Shown here: one piece after another, positions 1-11,600 of the stretch
Layout: each line of letters begins with the position of its first letter
Numbering within the stretch: the stretch's first letter is position 1
Assembly: GCF_000003605.2 (NCBI RefSeq)
Contig: NW_003154241.1
Span: 98,413-162,412 of the forward strand
Length of the DNA: 64,000 nt
Direction: 5' to 3'
Origin: Saccoglossus kowalevskii
Lineage: Eukaryota; Hemichordata; Enteropneusta; Harrimaniidae
The notes under the pieces: model-generated
Database searches by the model: none
What the model saw: only the letters and a program-made list of their open reading frames with translations
What the model was told of the DNA's origin: nothing
Translations under genes and position numbers: made by a program

Positions 1-333
1 TGTATTGGCCAATTTTATTCGAACCTGGTTGATTATCACACATTATAGGTTTTGGTGCACATCAGTTTGCATTGTGATTTTATTCACAATAGCCAATTAG
101 TGGTCATATTGTTTATATTTTTATATCCTTAACCATTTCTAGAACATACATTGACCTATTTTTTTCAAAAAAAATTCTCTTCTCTTAGTGGGTAACACAC
201 TATCATGCTGAATACTCCTGCAACATTTAATTATTATAGACATCTTTCTTTGTTTATAATTCACATGTCTGAACAGGGCCTATTTCATTGACAATAAATT
301 GCAAATATTTCTTTAATTCACTGTAATTTGCAG

Positions 334-1965
334 TCGCCCAGCTCGTTTAAGAGACATTGCTGATAGATTCAATCTTGATCACGAGGCTATGCTGGACAAT
401 GTGTTGTATGCAAGGGCATATACAAGTATGTAACTTTAAATATTATTCAAATAGGTAGTGAAGACTCTTATTGTACACAAGCATAAAAACAAAAGAATGT
501 AACAAGTCATTGTGTGAGGGCAGTATTACAGTTTGCCACTTACAGGAGAACCTGCTCAGCAATATTTGATTGACATTCAGTGCTGCATAGTGGTTGATTG
601 AATTGATATTCAAAATGTAAAAAAAAATTGTCTTAACTCTTTAACTTCTTTTTTATAAGGTGAACACCAGCATGAACTGCTTGAACATGTTGCAGCAAAG
701 TTTCATGAAGAACCAGGAGTGTTTAAATTGCTGGTAACAAAAATGCTATCACTTTAAATTCTACTATATCACACCAATTGTATTACAATTTATCAACAAA
801 AATGATTAATCATTTGTAATTTAATTGTAACATATTTGCATTTATAATTTGTGTCAGCTCAACTGAACAAGCTAGTGAAAATAAATTAAATACCTCATGA
901 TATTAAAGATTTATAAGTTTCTGTTTTTCTTCTTATTGATTTTTCTAATAATTTTTTAGATTGTAGATTCTATCATGGCCTTATTCAGAGTTGATTTTAG
1001 TGGTAGAGGAGAGTTAGCAGACAGACAGCAGAAACTAGCTCAGATGTTATCAAGACTACAAAAGATATCTGAAGGTAAACTTATTGAATAGTAGCATAGC
1101 ACAAATCAGAGCCTGAAATTAAACCAACAAGTCCAGCCAAATTGATGAGTGAAGTTTAATACTGTAAAATGTGTTTGAAAATATAAAGATGTAGTCCAAA
1201 GCATAACCAAGCTGCATGGCAAACGCGTCTTCCACAATTTCTGCTGATTAACACAAATCTAACTATCTACCCTATTATGGAACATGTTGTATATCTACAG
1301 GATACCATGTTTGCTCTATTGGGAAGAAATTCGCATACAACAGTTGCATGTATTGTATACTGGATCACCATATAAAGACTTATTTTATCATCGACATGCT
1401 ATACATTTACTATAATAGAATGTTTTTATTTATTTCAGAATATAATGTTGCAGTATTCATCACAAACCAGATGACATCTGATCCTGGTGCTACCATGTCG
1501 TAAGTGCATCTACTTAGTCCCAAATTATTAACTGCAATATTCAATCACATGCAAATTATTAAGGTCAAGGTCCTATACAAAATGAATCTTTTTTTCTTTG
1601 ATACTAGTTTCCAAGCTGACCCAAAGAAGCCAATTGGAGGTCACATTCTAGCCCATGCTTCCACTGTACGCATCAGTCTGAAAAAAGGGCGTGGAGAATT
1701 GAGGATAGCAAAAATTTATGACAGGTAAAAAGTCAAACCACCACCACCACCACAATTGAGTTTTTTTAAATGACAGTTATATCTGTTGCAGCAAATGGAC
1801 AGTATCATTCCACAGATTGGGTTTTGTCAGAATGTTGTAGTTCACCACTGATTGCAAAACAATGAAGTGTTACCATGTTTTTAACTTTATTTCAGTCCTG
1901 ATCTGCCAGAAAATGAAGCAACTTTTGCTATATCAACTGGTGGCATTATTGATGCCAAGGAATAA
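334..1965 (+). CDS. DMC1: DMC1 meiotic recombinase, C-terminal exons (5' end outside window)
   Basis: RecA/RAD51-family strand-exchange ATPase that assembles on single-stranded DNA in meiosis to pair homologues. Six exons join in phase: 334-425, 660-733, 960-1074, 1439-1499, 1608-1724 and 1896-1965, each with AG acceptor and GT donor; the stop TAA is at 1963-1965. The product reads through [20 protein letters not shown], the [15 protein letters not shown] Walker B region, FSGRGEL, the loop [24 protein letters not shown], and ends [16 protein letters not shown], the MTSDPGATM type of loop and the DAKE end match DMC1 rather than RAD51. The Walker A exon is not in the window. All visible exons are open with no sign of decay. 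The gene converges on the SUN-domain gene downstream. Identity is close to certain; 5' structure cannot be judged here. Confidence 0.96.
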
Positions 1966-2400
1966 ACAGAAGCGAGACCTACTTGTGAAGCCTTGGTTAA
2001 ATTTCAAGGTGATATGTTTTTACAACTAAGTAACACGACACATCAAATAGCTTTCAAGTAAAAACTCAAATTAGTTTTGAGGAGTTTTAATTTTTCAATT
2101 ATTTTGACGTAGCACCATTTTTAATCCACATACTGTCATGTAGTTTTTATATTTATACGTCTTCAATTTTAAACTATGGTATTAAAAAAACAAGGCAGTG
2201 CAAGATCAGAAATTAACATGGAACAATATTTTGTTCACTGCCTTTCACAGAACACTTGTTATTGTACATTTTATTACTTTTGCAGTAGTAATTTCATCAA
2301 AATTTGCATTGCTATTTATAACTGAAATTAAATGAATTTGGAAACTGAAATATTGTTGAATATTTGAACAGAATTTGAAATAAAATATTACAAGAAGCAA
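1966..2400 (+). terminator. DMC1: DMC1 3' UTR with poly(A) signal
   Basis: AT-rich non-coding stretch after the DMC1 stop codon. The hexamer AATAAA at 2379-2384 is the best poly(A) signal, which puts cleavage near 2395-2410. No other ORF is seen here. The end of this UTR meets the 3' end of the oppositely oriented SUN gene. Confidence 0.6.
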
Positions 2401-3757
2401 AGTTTTCAAGTTATTTATTTGAACAATTCATACAGTGCAAGTTGTACAGTATTTCAGGGGAATAACATTACAAAACATGATTACAAAAAAAACATTGTAC
2501 AAAAGAAACATTATTTTCAGGCATTTTAGTGTTCAACTAACATAGTCTTACTATACATATTTATTTGAAAAAAGTAAGAACAGGTGTTTATAAAGTACAT
2601 TATATACAACATAGAAAAAAACAGCTATTTAATAAATATCGCACTGGAATCTTTGTGAAAGTTTCGTAGCAAATATATTCACATTTGATTTTTGGCAATA
2701 AAAGAAAGCAGAGTTTTGGTAAGGCAAATAATATTTAAAATGTCAGAATGTCTTCAATTGCAGCCTCATTGTTTTGAGAAAAAGCTCTGAGTTTGGCATG
2801 GTAGTAAGCATAATTTATATATATATATATAGCTAGCATGTTTGATCTCATCTTATCTGGGTTATCAAATGCATGCATATTAAAATTTAGATGCTGGTGG
2901 GATGACGGATCATTTATGGATACCATGCTGTTATAAACATGGAATTAAAAGATGACAAATTTGGATGTTTGTGTCAAAATGAAAGTAAAAAAAAATATAT
3001 TCCTTCATGGCCTTCTTTCTGTTATTTTGCACAATGTCTACATACAAAAATGGTGATGGACGGTAAATTCATCCACATTAAATCAAAGCAGGTGGGTCTT
3101 GCATCATGGAAGTTTTTCAATTTATCCCCGATAGTGTATGCAGGTTTTCAAAAATAAATATTCTGTGTTTAACACAAATATTAATTCTAGAATACAAACT
3201 AAATAAATATGAAATATACATTAAATAAATAAATCTATGTTATATCTTGATGTTATCGTAAATATTGACAAAATATATGTATGGGATATATTCAAATGAG
3301 CAGACCCAGTTTTAAGGTGGGTCAATTGTTAAATGTGTTACAGACAAGCAAAGACGGCGTTTTTCATTAAACAGTTTGAAATAACTAACTGAAAAAATAT
3401 GTGACTGAAAGTTTAGCCACACTTTATCAGTCACACACAATCTATTTTGAGGACTGACAAAAGAATCTTTTTCTTAGCTGCAATATGAACATAAGTCATG
3501 TGTTTTTACTGAGACAGATTACCCTTTTGACAGCAAATGTTCATTGACGCAATGTGAACAATATGTGCTCCTAGTATATAGTGTCATGGTGTGCGATTTG
3601 TTTCCAAGCATTTCTATGATAGAAATACATCTAGAAAATATTTACCAATCATTGCACATTGTATTAGGTGTACCGAGTTCCAAAAATAAAGACTACAAAT
3701 GTCAACTATGTCAGAACTGAAGAGACAAGGATGAAATTATTTATCTTCCAAGGTCTG
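2400..3757 (-). terminator. SUN-gene 3' UTR with poly(A) signal
   Basis: Non-coding stretch after the SUN stop codon on the minus strand. Plus-strand TTTATT at 2414-2419 is AATAAA on the minus strand and is the likely distal poly(A) signal, giving a UTR of about 1.3 kb. Short ORFs in this stretch (2735-2926, 2939-3157) show no domain, splice fit or composition of coding sequence and look like chance. A short TA repeat lies near 2816-2831. Confidence 0.5.
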
Positions 3758-5641
3758 CTATTTCTTCTGAAGAACACCATGTACCCTAAACCTGTATAGA
3801 CAAGTGAACTCTATGTTACCATGGTTACTGTGGATTTTCAATTCAACGATTGGAAACGAAGCAGCATCTTCATTCTGTAATAAGAAAGAGTAACAACACA
3901 TTACAACACGATCATATTCACAATAAAAAATGTTTCTTGGTAGTTACAACCACAATCAGCAGCCATATTATAAGTGACAATTCCAAAAATTAAAGCTGTC
4001 TAATATGCATGCAGTTAAATCAAAGTTTCTAAATCAGATGTTAATGATATCATGTGAGTTTTGTTCACTTCTGAGTTACCATACTTTGATAATCTTCAGT
4101 ACAATATGCATGGCATAGAAAGATTTAGTGAAAGTATTCACAAACCTCAGCAATGAAGAACTGTAATGGTGGACCATCCTGATCATATATATATGTACCT
4201 AAATGAACACCATCTAGTGTACGTTCATCATCTAAACCCTATAACAAAATAAGATGGAAATGCAATAATGGAAAATAGCTCACGCAGGCAACAAATACTG
4301 TGTCTAAGTATGTGTTTATTAAGATTAACATTTCAGCTTACAAGGTGCTGCACAACAGAAAGTGTCATCGATAACTATTAAACAATAGCATATTAGTTTT
4401 TATTCATGATCGACCAAGATATTGCCTGCTAAAACGTAATGACAGATGTCTATTAGAAATATATTTTTTCTAGCAGATGAGACAAATATGACAAGGTGTT
4501 CAAGTGGGAATATGTACAGTTCACTTAGAATGGAAAGAATGATATACATGTACTGTATGTCTTCAAAAAAGCTCAACACCCACAAATCATGTTATAGACT
4601 ATCATGTCAATGATTCATCAATTGTGATAATACTTTTGACAGTATATGTGTTGACTATTGAATAAACAGTTACTGATGTACAATACTTACCCAAACACTA
4701 AAATTTTTGGGTGCACTGTCAATATTTCCATTGGGTGACAAAGATTTTGGGATATGCTCCAATGAAAATGAGGTAGGTTTAACAACTCCTGATAAATGGA
4801 TAACTAAATAACCTTCAGTTCCTTTGAATGCCCAACAATTACCAGGCTGTACATCAGGCTGAAAACAACAACAATAAACAGTTACGGTAAAGATACATTT
4901 TGTACTAGTTCCTGATGTGCGAGTATTCAGGTACATACTTGTGTTCATCTATAACGTTACATATATGTTACATCATATTTTTTCAGTATTGATAAAGGTC
5001 TACTCAGGTAAATTCAATATAAGGTATGGTGGCATGATATCTCAAAGGGGGCAGATGTATTACATATACTAACCTAAGCTTCACATAGTAAGTGGTTGGA
5101 CCAGGATTATGCACATGTACATTTGTATATCTCGTCATGATCACGTATTCAAATTATACATGGGCTGTCTACATCACATAGCACCCATATTGAACATGAC
5201 ATGATGTATCAATGACATACAATTTAAAATGTGTAATCATACAAGTATTTACTATGGGGAAATTATGAACTAGGTAGTTTATTGTACCACATTCCCAATG
5301 CTTCAATATTATAGAAATTTGAGGACAATAATAGAACTTGTCATACTCTATTCAGCTATTACTAATTCTGAGCCCTGAAAATAAGGGGTATTAAGTATAT
5401 TTAATTAAAAAAACACAAGAAAACAATTGCAATACTAAACCTGAATAGCCGTTCTAGCCGAATTTGCCGAATACCATAGTGGAATACCAAATATACTAAG
5501 TAATGCCGTCTTGGATTCATGGGTTTCAGAACATCTTGTGCTAATAACACTGCCACCAGCTGACTCTAAAGCATAGTCTACCATTCCTATCTTATCAGCA
5601 CTATACATATTGAGTGCATCATTTACAATATCACGAATTCT
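3758..5641 (-). CDS. SUN2: SUN domain exons (exons 15-18)
   Basis: Four in-phase exons encode the KASH-binding SUN fold. Visible family blocks are DKIGMVDYALESAGGSVIST, RCSETHESKTALLSIFGIPL, QPDVQPGNCWAFKG, LEHIPKSLSPNGNIDSAPKN, YIYDQDG and the terminal LYRFRVHG, followed by seven residues and TAG at 3758-3760. The cysteine in the TRCSE block is at the position that in human SUN2 forms the disulphide with KASH peptides, and the KASH-lid region upstream (IRDIVNDALNMYSADKIGM) is also present. Nothing in this part is degenerate, so the domain looks functional and is much closer to SUN1/SUN2 than to SUN3-5 or Opt/SUCO types. Confidence 0.95.
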
Positions 5642-8600
5642 CTGAAATTACAGACAAAATACAGTGATACCGTACCATTGTTCATATTCAGACACTGCGT
5701 TATATATATCACATGTCTGACGGTAGAGTAGTACTGCTACATTGGTTTCTGAACATTCATAACATATTGACATAAAATTTGCAGAAAAAAATTCATGGAC
5801 ATAAACAAGCTAAAATGGTGGTATGATGGCAGATGAAACACGCAATACATATATATTGGATTTAAAGTTGATTCTACATTTAATAGTGTGCCTGTCAGTG
5901 GCTCACATATAATTTAGCACAGCTAGGATATTAATGTAATTATATTTTTGTTTTCATTTTCTCACATCTATAATTATCATTTTAACAAGACAGACACAAC
6001 ATACTACCCGGTACTTACATCTTCTGTGATGGAAATATCACCAACAAATGATGCATGATGTGAATCTGTCTGATTGATATTTACTGTTTTCTTGTAATAT
6101 TTACTTCTCATGACAATTAGTTCTTGCAATCTGACTCTTAGCTCTTGTATATCAGTTCTGTATTCATCTCTTGTGACAAAGTGATCATGGAACCATCCAC
6201 CTATCTTGTCATCTTCCTCCAGTACCTTATAAGGAAACAATACATGTAGCGAAACAGCACCCTCTACAACTGATTGTTATGTCATAAATCTGCAAAGTCT
6301 GTACATCTTGTCTGTTCATTAACTAAATCAAAACACTTCCTTGTTTTTGCTATTAAAGTAAAGGAAATTGAACTAGGGTCACGTCTGTTCAACATTGCTT
6401 CAGTGAGTAGGAACTAAAAATTACCATAACTGGTGAAAAGAAGGAAGGGAGAAGGAAAAAACCATGTAGTTATCACAACAAGCGTCAAAATTTAAGGATT
6501 AGAAAAAACAACTATCAATATTCCTGGGAACATTGCTAGTGGTGCAGTGTGGGGTTTCTTATGACTTTGCTTTCAATGTTGGGAAGTAAAAATACTTATT
6601 TGCATATAAAAAGTCAACTAGATTTGACAGAAGGCTTGAATTTAAAATGAATTTGTATGGTTGTGATCGAATAATAATTAAAATGTACAATGCAATTCTT
6701 TCATTCAATATCCATCAATCCCATTTGAGAATGGTTTTATCTAGTCTGTGTTTGAATCACTGCATTCAAGTTATGCGCATCACTGAAAATGCTTGCGTCC
6801 ATGAGTGTTGTCTTGTTTGAATAGAAAGTGTCAAAGTCAAAACAAACCCACTACAATATTCCCAGGACAGGAGGATTTTTGTGATCAGTTTATTTATATA
6901 TTTATTAACAATTAATTTCAATTTACCTGATTGAGGATATCAGCAATATTGTCTTTTATCTGCAATTGGCAAAAATTAATACAAATTAATGAATGATTCA
7001 AACAGCAAAAACAATGTATATATTCCATAAACAAACTAAAATTTGTCTAATGAAGCAAAGAAGTGGAATGAGAAAAGTCTCCAGTTTTAATATCAAGATA
7101 GTATTCAGTCTTTAGAGAGGACTGAGTAAGATACACATTGCCAGATGACAATAATTACATTTATAGGATTGGTAGGCATTTTTATTACATATAATATTTA
7201 TATGGAATAGTTTTAAAGAGCCAAACTTATCCCAAAATCAACATTAGAATTCCATTTCATGTAAATAAACAATTCGCATGGAACTCGTATTGAAAACACA
7301 ACAGTGCAACAACGATGGTGCTCCAGCACTTAAAGCGCGAGGGTCTTCACCTGTGCATCCGCAGGAATTGAGTCCCAAGTGATGATAACACACTATAAAA
7401 ATGCAAAGGCTTATGGGTAGACGCTTGTTTGTAAACAATGACACACTATGGCCATCTGACTCGTGCGCAGGTGACGGGACAATTAAATTATCAACTGACA
7501 ACACTAGAAGTTATGTACTCACCAAAATAGTAAAAAAGGTTTCATTTCTGCAGCATTTATGTAGCTCTTTAAGTATCTGTATATGTTTCTCCTTGAGAGT
7601 ATTCACATCAACTTTAATATTTTTTAGATCATTAGCAAACTGGCCACCATCCTCAGTAGAAAACCAACCTCCTCCACCACTGTTAATATTTATAAAAAAA
7701 ATATATGTGTATGCTTGCCAAAGATGCCAAAGTAAAACTAAGATGCCCTGGGGCATTTTTGTATTCCCAAATTGGCCAAACATTATTTAGAAATCTGCAC
7801 ATTTGTGGTTGAATGCATGTCTGATAATTTAAAGAGCATAGGTAACAAAGGAACATGCATGTAGTAACACTGTGCCCTCTATAGGTCAATTGTCAGATGA
7901 CTCAGGGATTCCAATTTCACTAACAATGCTCAGATGACGCACCAGACCGACTTGGTGAGATATTTCCCTAACAGTTTCAATTAGGTAAAGACACTCAAAA
8001 AAATTTTGGCCTTGAAATTGAGTGTCTTTAGAACATTAAGGTTCAAACCATGCATACTGACATAAGTCAGTACAACAGTCATCCATCTTTAATTCACTAG
8101 TAGATCACAGTAATCAATGAGACAGACTACCGTAGATAATATGAAATGTAGATAAATCCACCACTACTTACTCTGCAGTATTGAGAATAGTTTCTTTTTT
8201 GACCTTCACTGTAGTGCCATCAGCCATGATATTTACCATATCACCATCATCAGCGACACTAGATGCATCAGCACTTCTGCTCATCTTCAGTGCCAGTATT
8301 GCAGCCTCTGCCTCCTGCAATCTAGTAGTAGTAGTGTCTTTCATAGAATGCATTAATGTGTCAACATCTATTCTCATAGAGTTCAAATCAGAATTCAGTT
8401 TTTGTACACGCAGGGTAAAACTTGATAAGTCAGCATCAGCAGCTTGTGATGAACTCTTGACAGTGATGACTTCTGACTTGAGGGAAACAATGTCACTTTC
8501 TACATTTCTAACTCGTCGTGAAATACTGTCAAGGTCTTGCTGCAATGCAAAAGAGGCTTTTAGATTTAAACTAGCCAGATCCGACTTGATAGATGATATT

Positions 8601-11600
8601 TCACGTTCCAAACCACTGATATCACTCATTATGAGAACACTGTTCTCAGTACTAGTTCTTGAATGTTCAGAATTAGTCATCCAATACTCCGATTGAGTCC
8701 TGGCTAATAGCAGGAGCAGTTCTTGCTTTAATGATGCAACCTCACTTTGCAGTTCACTAATTACATCCCTGTCTACTTTCACAGAAGCCATATCTCTCTG
8801 CAGCTGACTAAAAATCATGTTATGTGAAGTCATGTCATCTTGTAAATGATGTATAGAAGCAAATTCAGTTTTCAAGAACGACACATCAGTCTGGATATCA
8901 CTGATACGTTGGTCGGCTTTCAGAACAGCAACATCTTGTTGAAGTTGTTTGACAGCATCGCTTCTTAACTTCAAAGATGCAATCTCGCTATTCAGCTGAC
9001 TGAACAAACCACTGCTTTGTACACTGGATGATTCATGTTCAGAGTTGGTTGCTCGAATAACGTTGATATTTGTTTCCACTGAATCCAATCTGCTGAACAG
9101 TGACTGCATATCAAGTTTAGTGTCAGTACCTGCATTAATGAACCCTTGCAACTCAAATATATCAGTTTTTAAAGACGTAATCTCAGTCTGGAGGTTCGTT
9201 AAGGCAGTTAAATCTGTACCTGTCTGTAGCTGCGTAATAGCCCCCTTCAAATTGACAATATCCTCATTAACCGATAATGATGACATCGCGTATTCTCTTC
9301 CATCTTGTAAAACTGCAACAGCAGATTTAAGATTCAGAATTTCACTTTGCATGGATTCAAACATCTCAGCTGAACTTTCTGAATGGAGGAGCTTCAGTTC
9401 ACGCTGCAGTTCCTTTATATCAGTTACAATAGCATCTAAATCACTTCTTAAACGCCTGATAAGATCTGGCTCTTCAGATTCATTCAGCTCAATAGCGGAC
9501 TCTATAGTATCAATTCTGCCACCAAAGCTGGTCACATCACTACTCAACAAAACTAGCACAGATTCCAGTTTACTGACCTTCTCAATAATCATACTCTCAT
9601 TCTGCATCAATTGCAGATTTCTAATTTCAATTTTGATAGTATCTAGCTCCTCCTGTAAGTGGCTGATGCTCCTCATAACACCCGCACCCGAGAAGCCATC
9701 CTGTAACTCAATGCCCTCAACGTTAGTGATTTCTGCTGTCCTCAAATCACTCTTCAGTTTTGTAATTTCTGCTTGCAGTTTGTTCATACTGTTAATCACA
9801 TCAATTTTGTAACTATCACCCTCTCCTCTTACATTACTGATATCAGTTTTTAGATCCATTATGAGAACATTCACATCTGCAAAACTGGTTTTAAACTCTT
9901 CTAACTTATCCAAGGATATATACGCAGCTTGACTTTCCTGCAACACAAGGAAATCACTTCTGAGGGAATTGATTGTTGCTTCCATCTTTGCCATATCTGA
10001 CTTTAGTTTATTTACATTATTTATATTCATGCTGAGTTGACCCGTAACAGGTCGCTGCGAGGCTCTGATATTTTGAATATCCTCCTGCAATCCCTGAATC
10101 AGCAATTCAAATTTATGCACGTAATCTACATTAGTCATGTTTTTATGCACTCCAATTATGCTATTTACATTCGTCCTAATAGCAGTGATTTCTGATTCCA
10201 ACTTGCTAACATACGACTGATATCTACTGATCTCATCAGCGGTTGTTGTGCTTAGAGTCCCTAACTCAGCAGTGACAATGTCCCTTACATACTGCTGTAA
10301 CTCTGCCTGTAAAACTGCAGTCTTCCTCTCTAAATCAGTTACTTTACTCTGCAAGCTGTTGTGCACAGTTGTCAACTGTTCAACATCATCAGCTAAACCT
10401 TTGTGTGTGTCCTGCTGGACAATAAAGTTTCTCATCTCTACTTTCAATGACGTGATGTTGACTTCCAGGTCGTTGACCTGCTGGAGAATGTGCTGACTGG
10501 TATGCATAGGCTCTGAATCCCTGTTTGAAGGGTTTGCAGTACGTGAATCATGCTGTAAATTCCTGAGTTCTACTTTAAAGACAGTGAGTTCATTCTCTAA
10601 ATGGTTTAATTTGTCAACAACCTGCCGAGTGCTCTCAGCATTGCTTCCCTGATTGTCCTGTAGACTGTCAACACTACCCTGCAAGATACTCACTAAGCTG
10701 TCCAGTCCATTTATCTGCGACTGTAGTTTATTTAGCTCCATTGCTATTTCAACAGAAATTGCATCTTGACCCTGAATTCCAGCTAACTCTACTTTAAGTC
10801 TATCTAATTCACCCACAACACCTTCAACATCTGTTGATAATTTACTAGTTGTATCTTGGACAACTACAAGAGTTTGTTGATTACTGTAGGTGTATGCAAC
10901 AGCCTCAGTATACTTTGACTGTAACCTGGACACTTCATCCTTCAGATTACTCACATCACCTTTGAGAATGATGATCTCCTCAGGCCGTGAACTCTGTTGG
11001 TTACTTGTAATTGTCTGATGTCCATATAACACTCTCACATTTTCTCGGAGTTCAGTGATTTCAATTTCAATGTTATTCATGTTTGTGGCAATGCTACTGA
11101 TCTTAGTTTTATCACTGTCATCAGAATCATGCAGATCATTTAAATCCTGTTTCAGCTGACTCACACTGCTATCCAGGACTTCAAGATACAAGGTGAGCTT
11201 GGTGATATTGGCAGTGATACTCTCTTTATGTTGTTGTAGCATTTCCTTAATGTTCTCGTGGCTGGAATAAACCTTGTTTGATTCCTTTGCATGCATTTCA
11301 TTCAGATCCCTGAGATTTTCCTTAAGCTGGGTCAGCTGTACATCAAGACTCATTACATCTGAATCCAGCTTTTTAATGTTTTCCACCATATACTCCTTAA
11401 TGTTCACATTATCTTCTTCACCAACTGGCGCAATAAACATTATGGTTCGCATGTCATTTTTCAAAGATGTTATCTCGGATTCTAATCTGGTAATAGCTCC
11501 TATTGCTAGATCATTTCTGTCTACAGCATATACGTTGTACGAGTTGAGTTTATTCTGCAGATCCGCTATCTGATTTTCATAATCTGTTTTCAGCCTCTCT

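Noticed and set aside
8181-11573. Long plus-strand ORFs (8181-8696, 9045-9812, 10248-10496, 11274-11573)
   Set aside because: They are antisense shadows of the coiled-coil exon; Ser/Leu/Ile-rich translations arise from the opposite-strand codon bias, with no splice or domain support.
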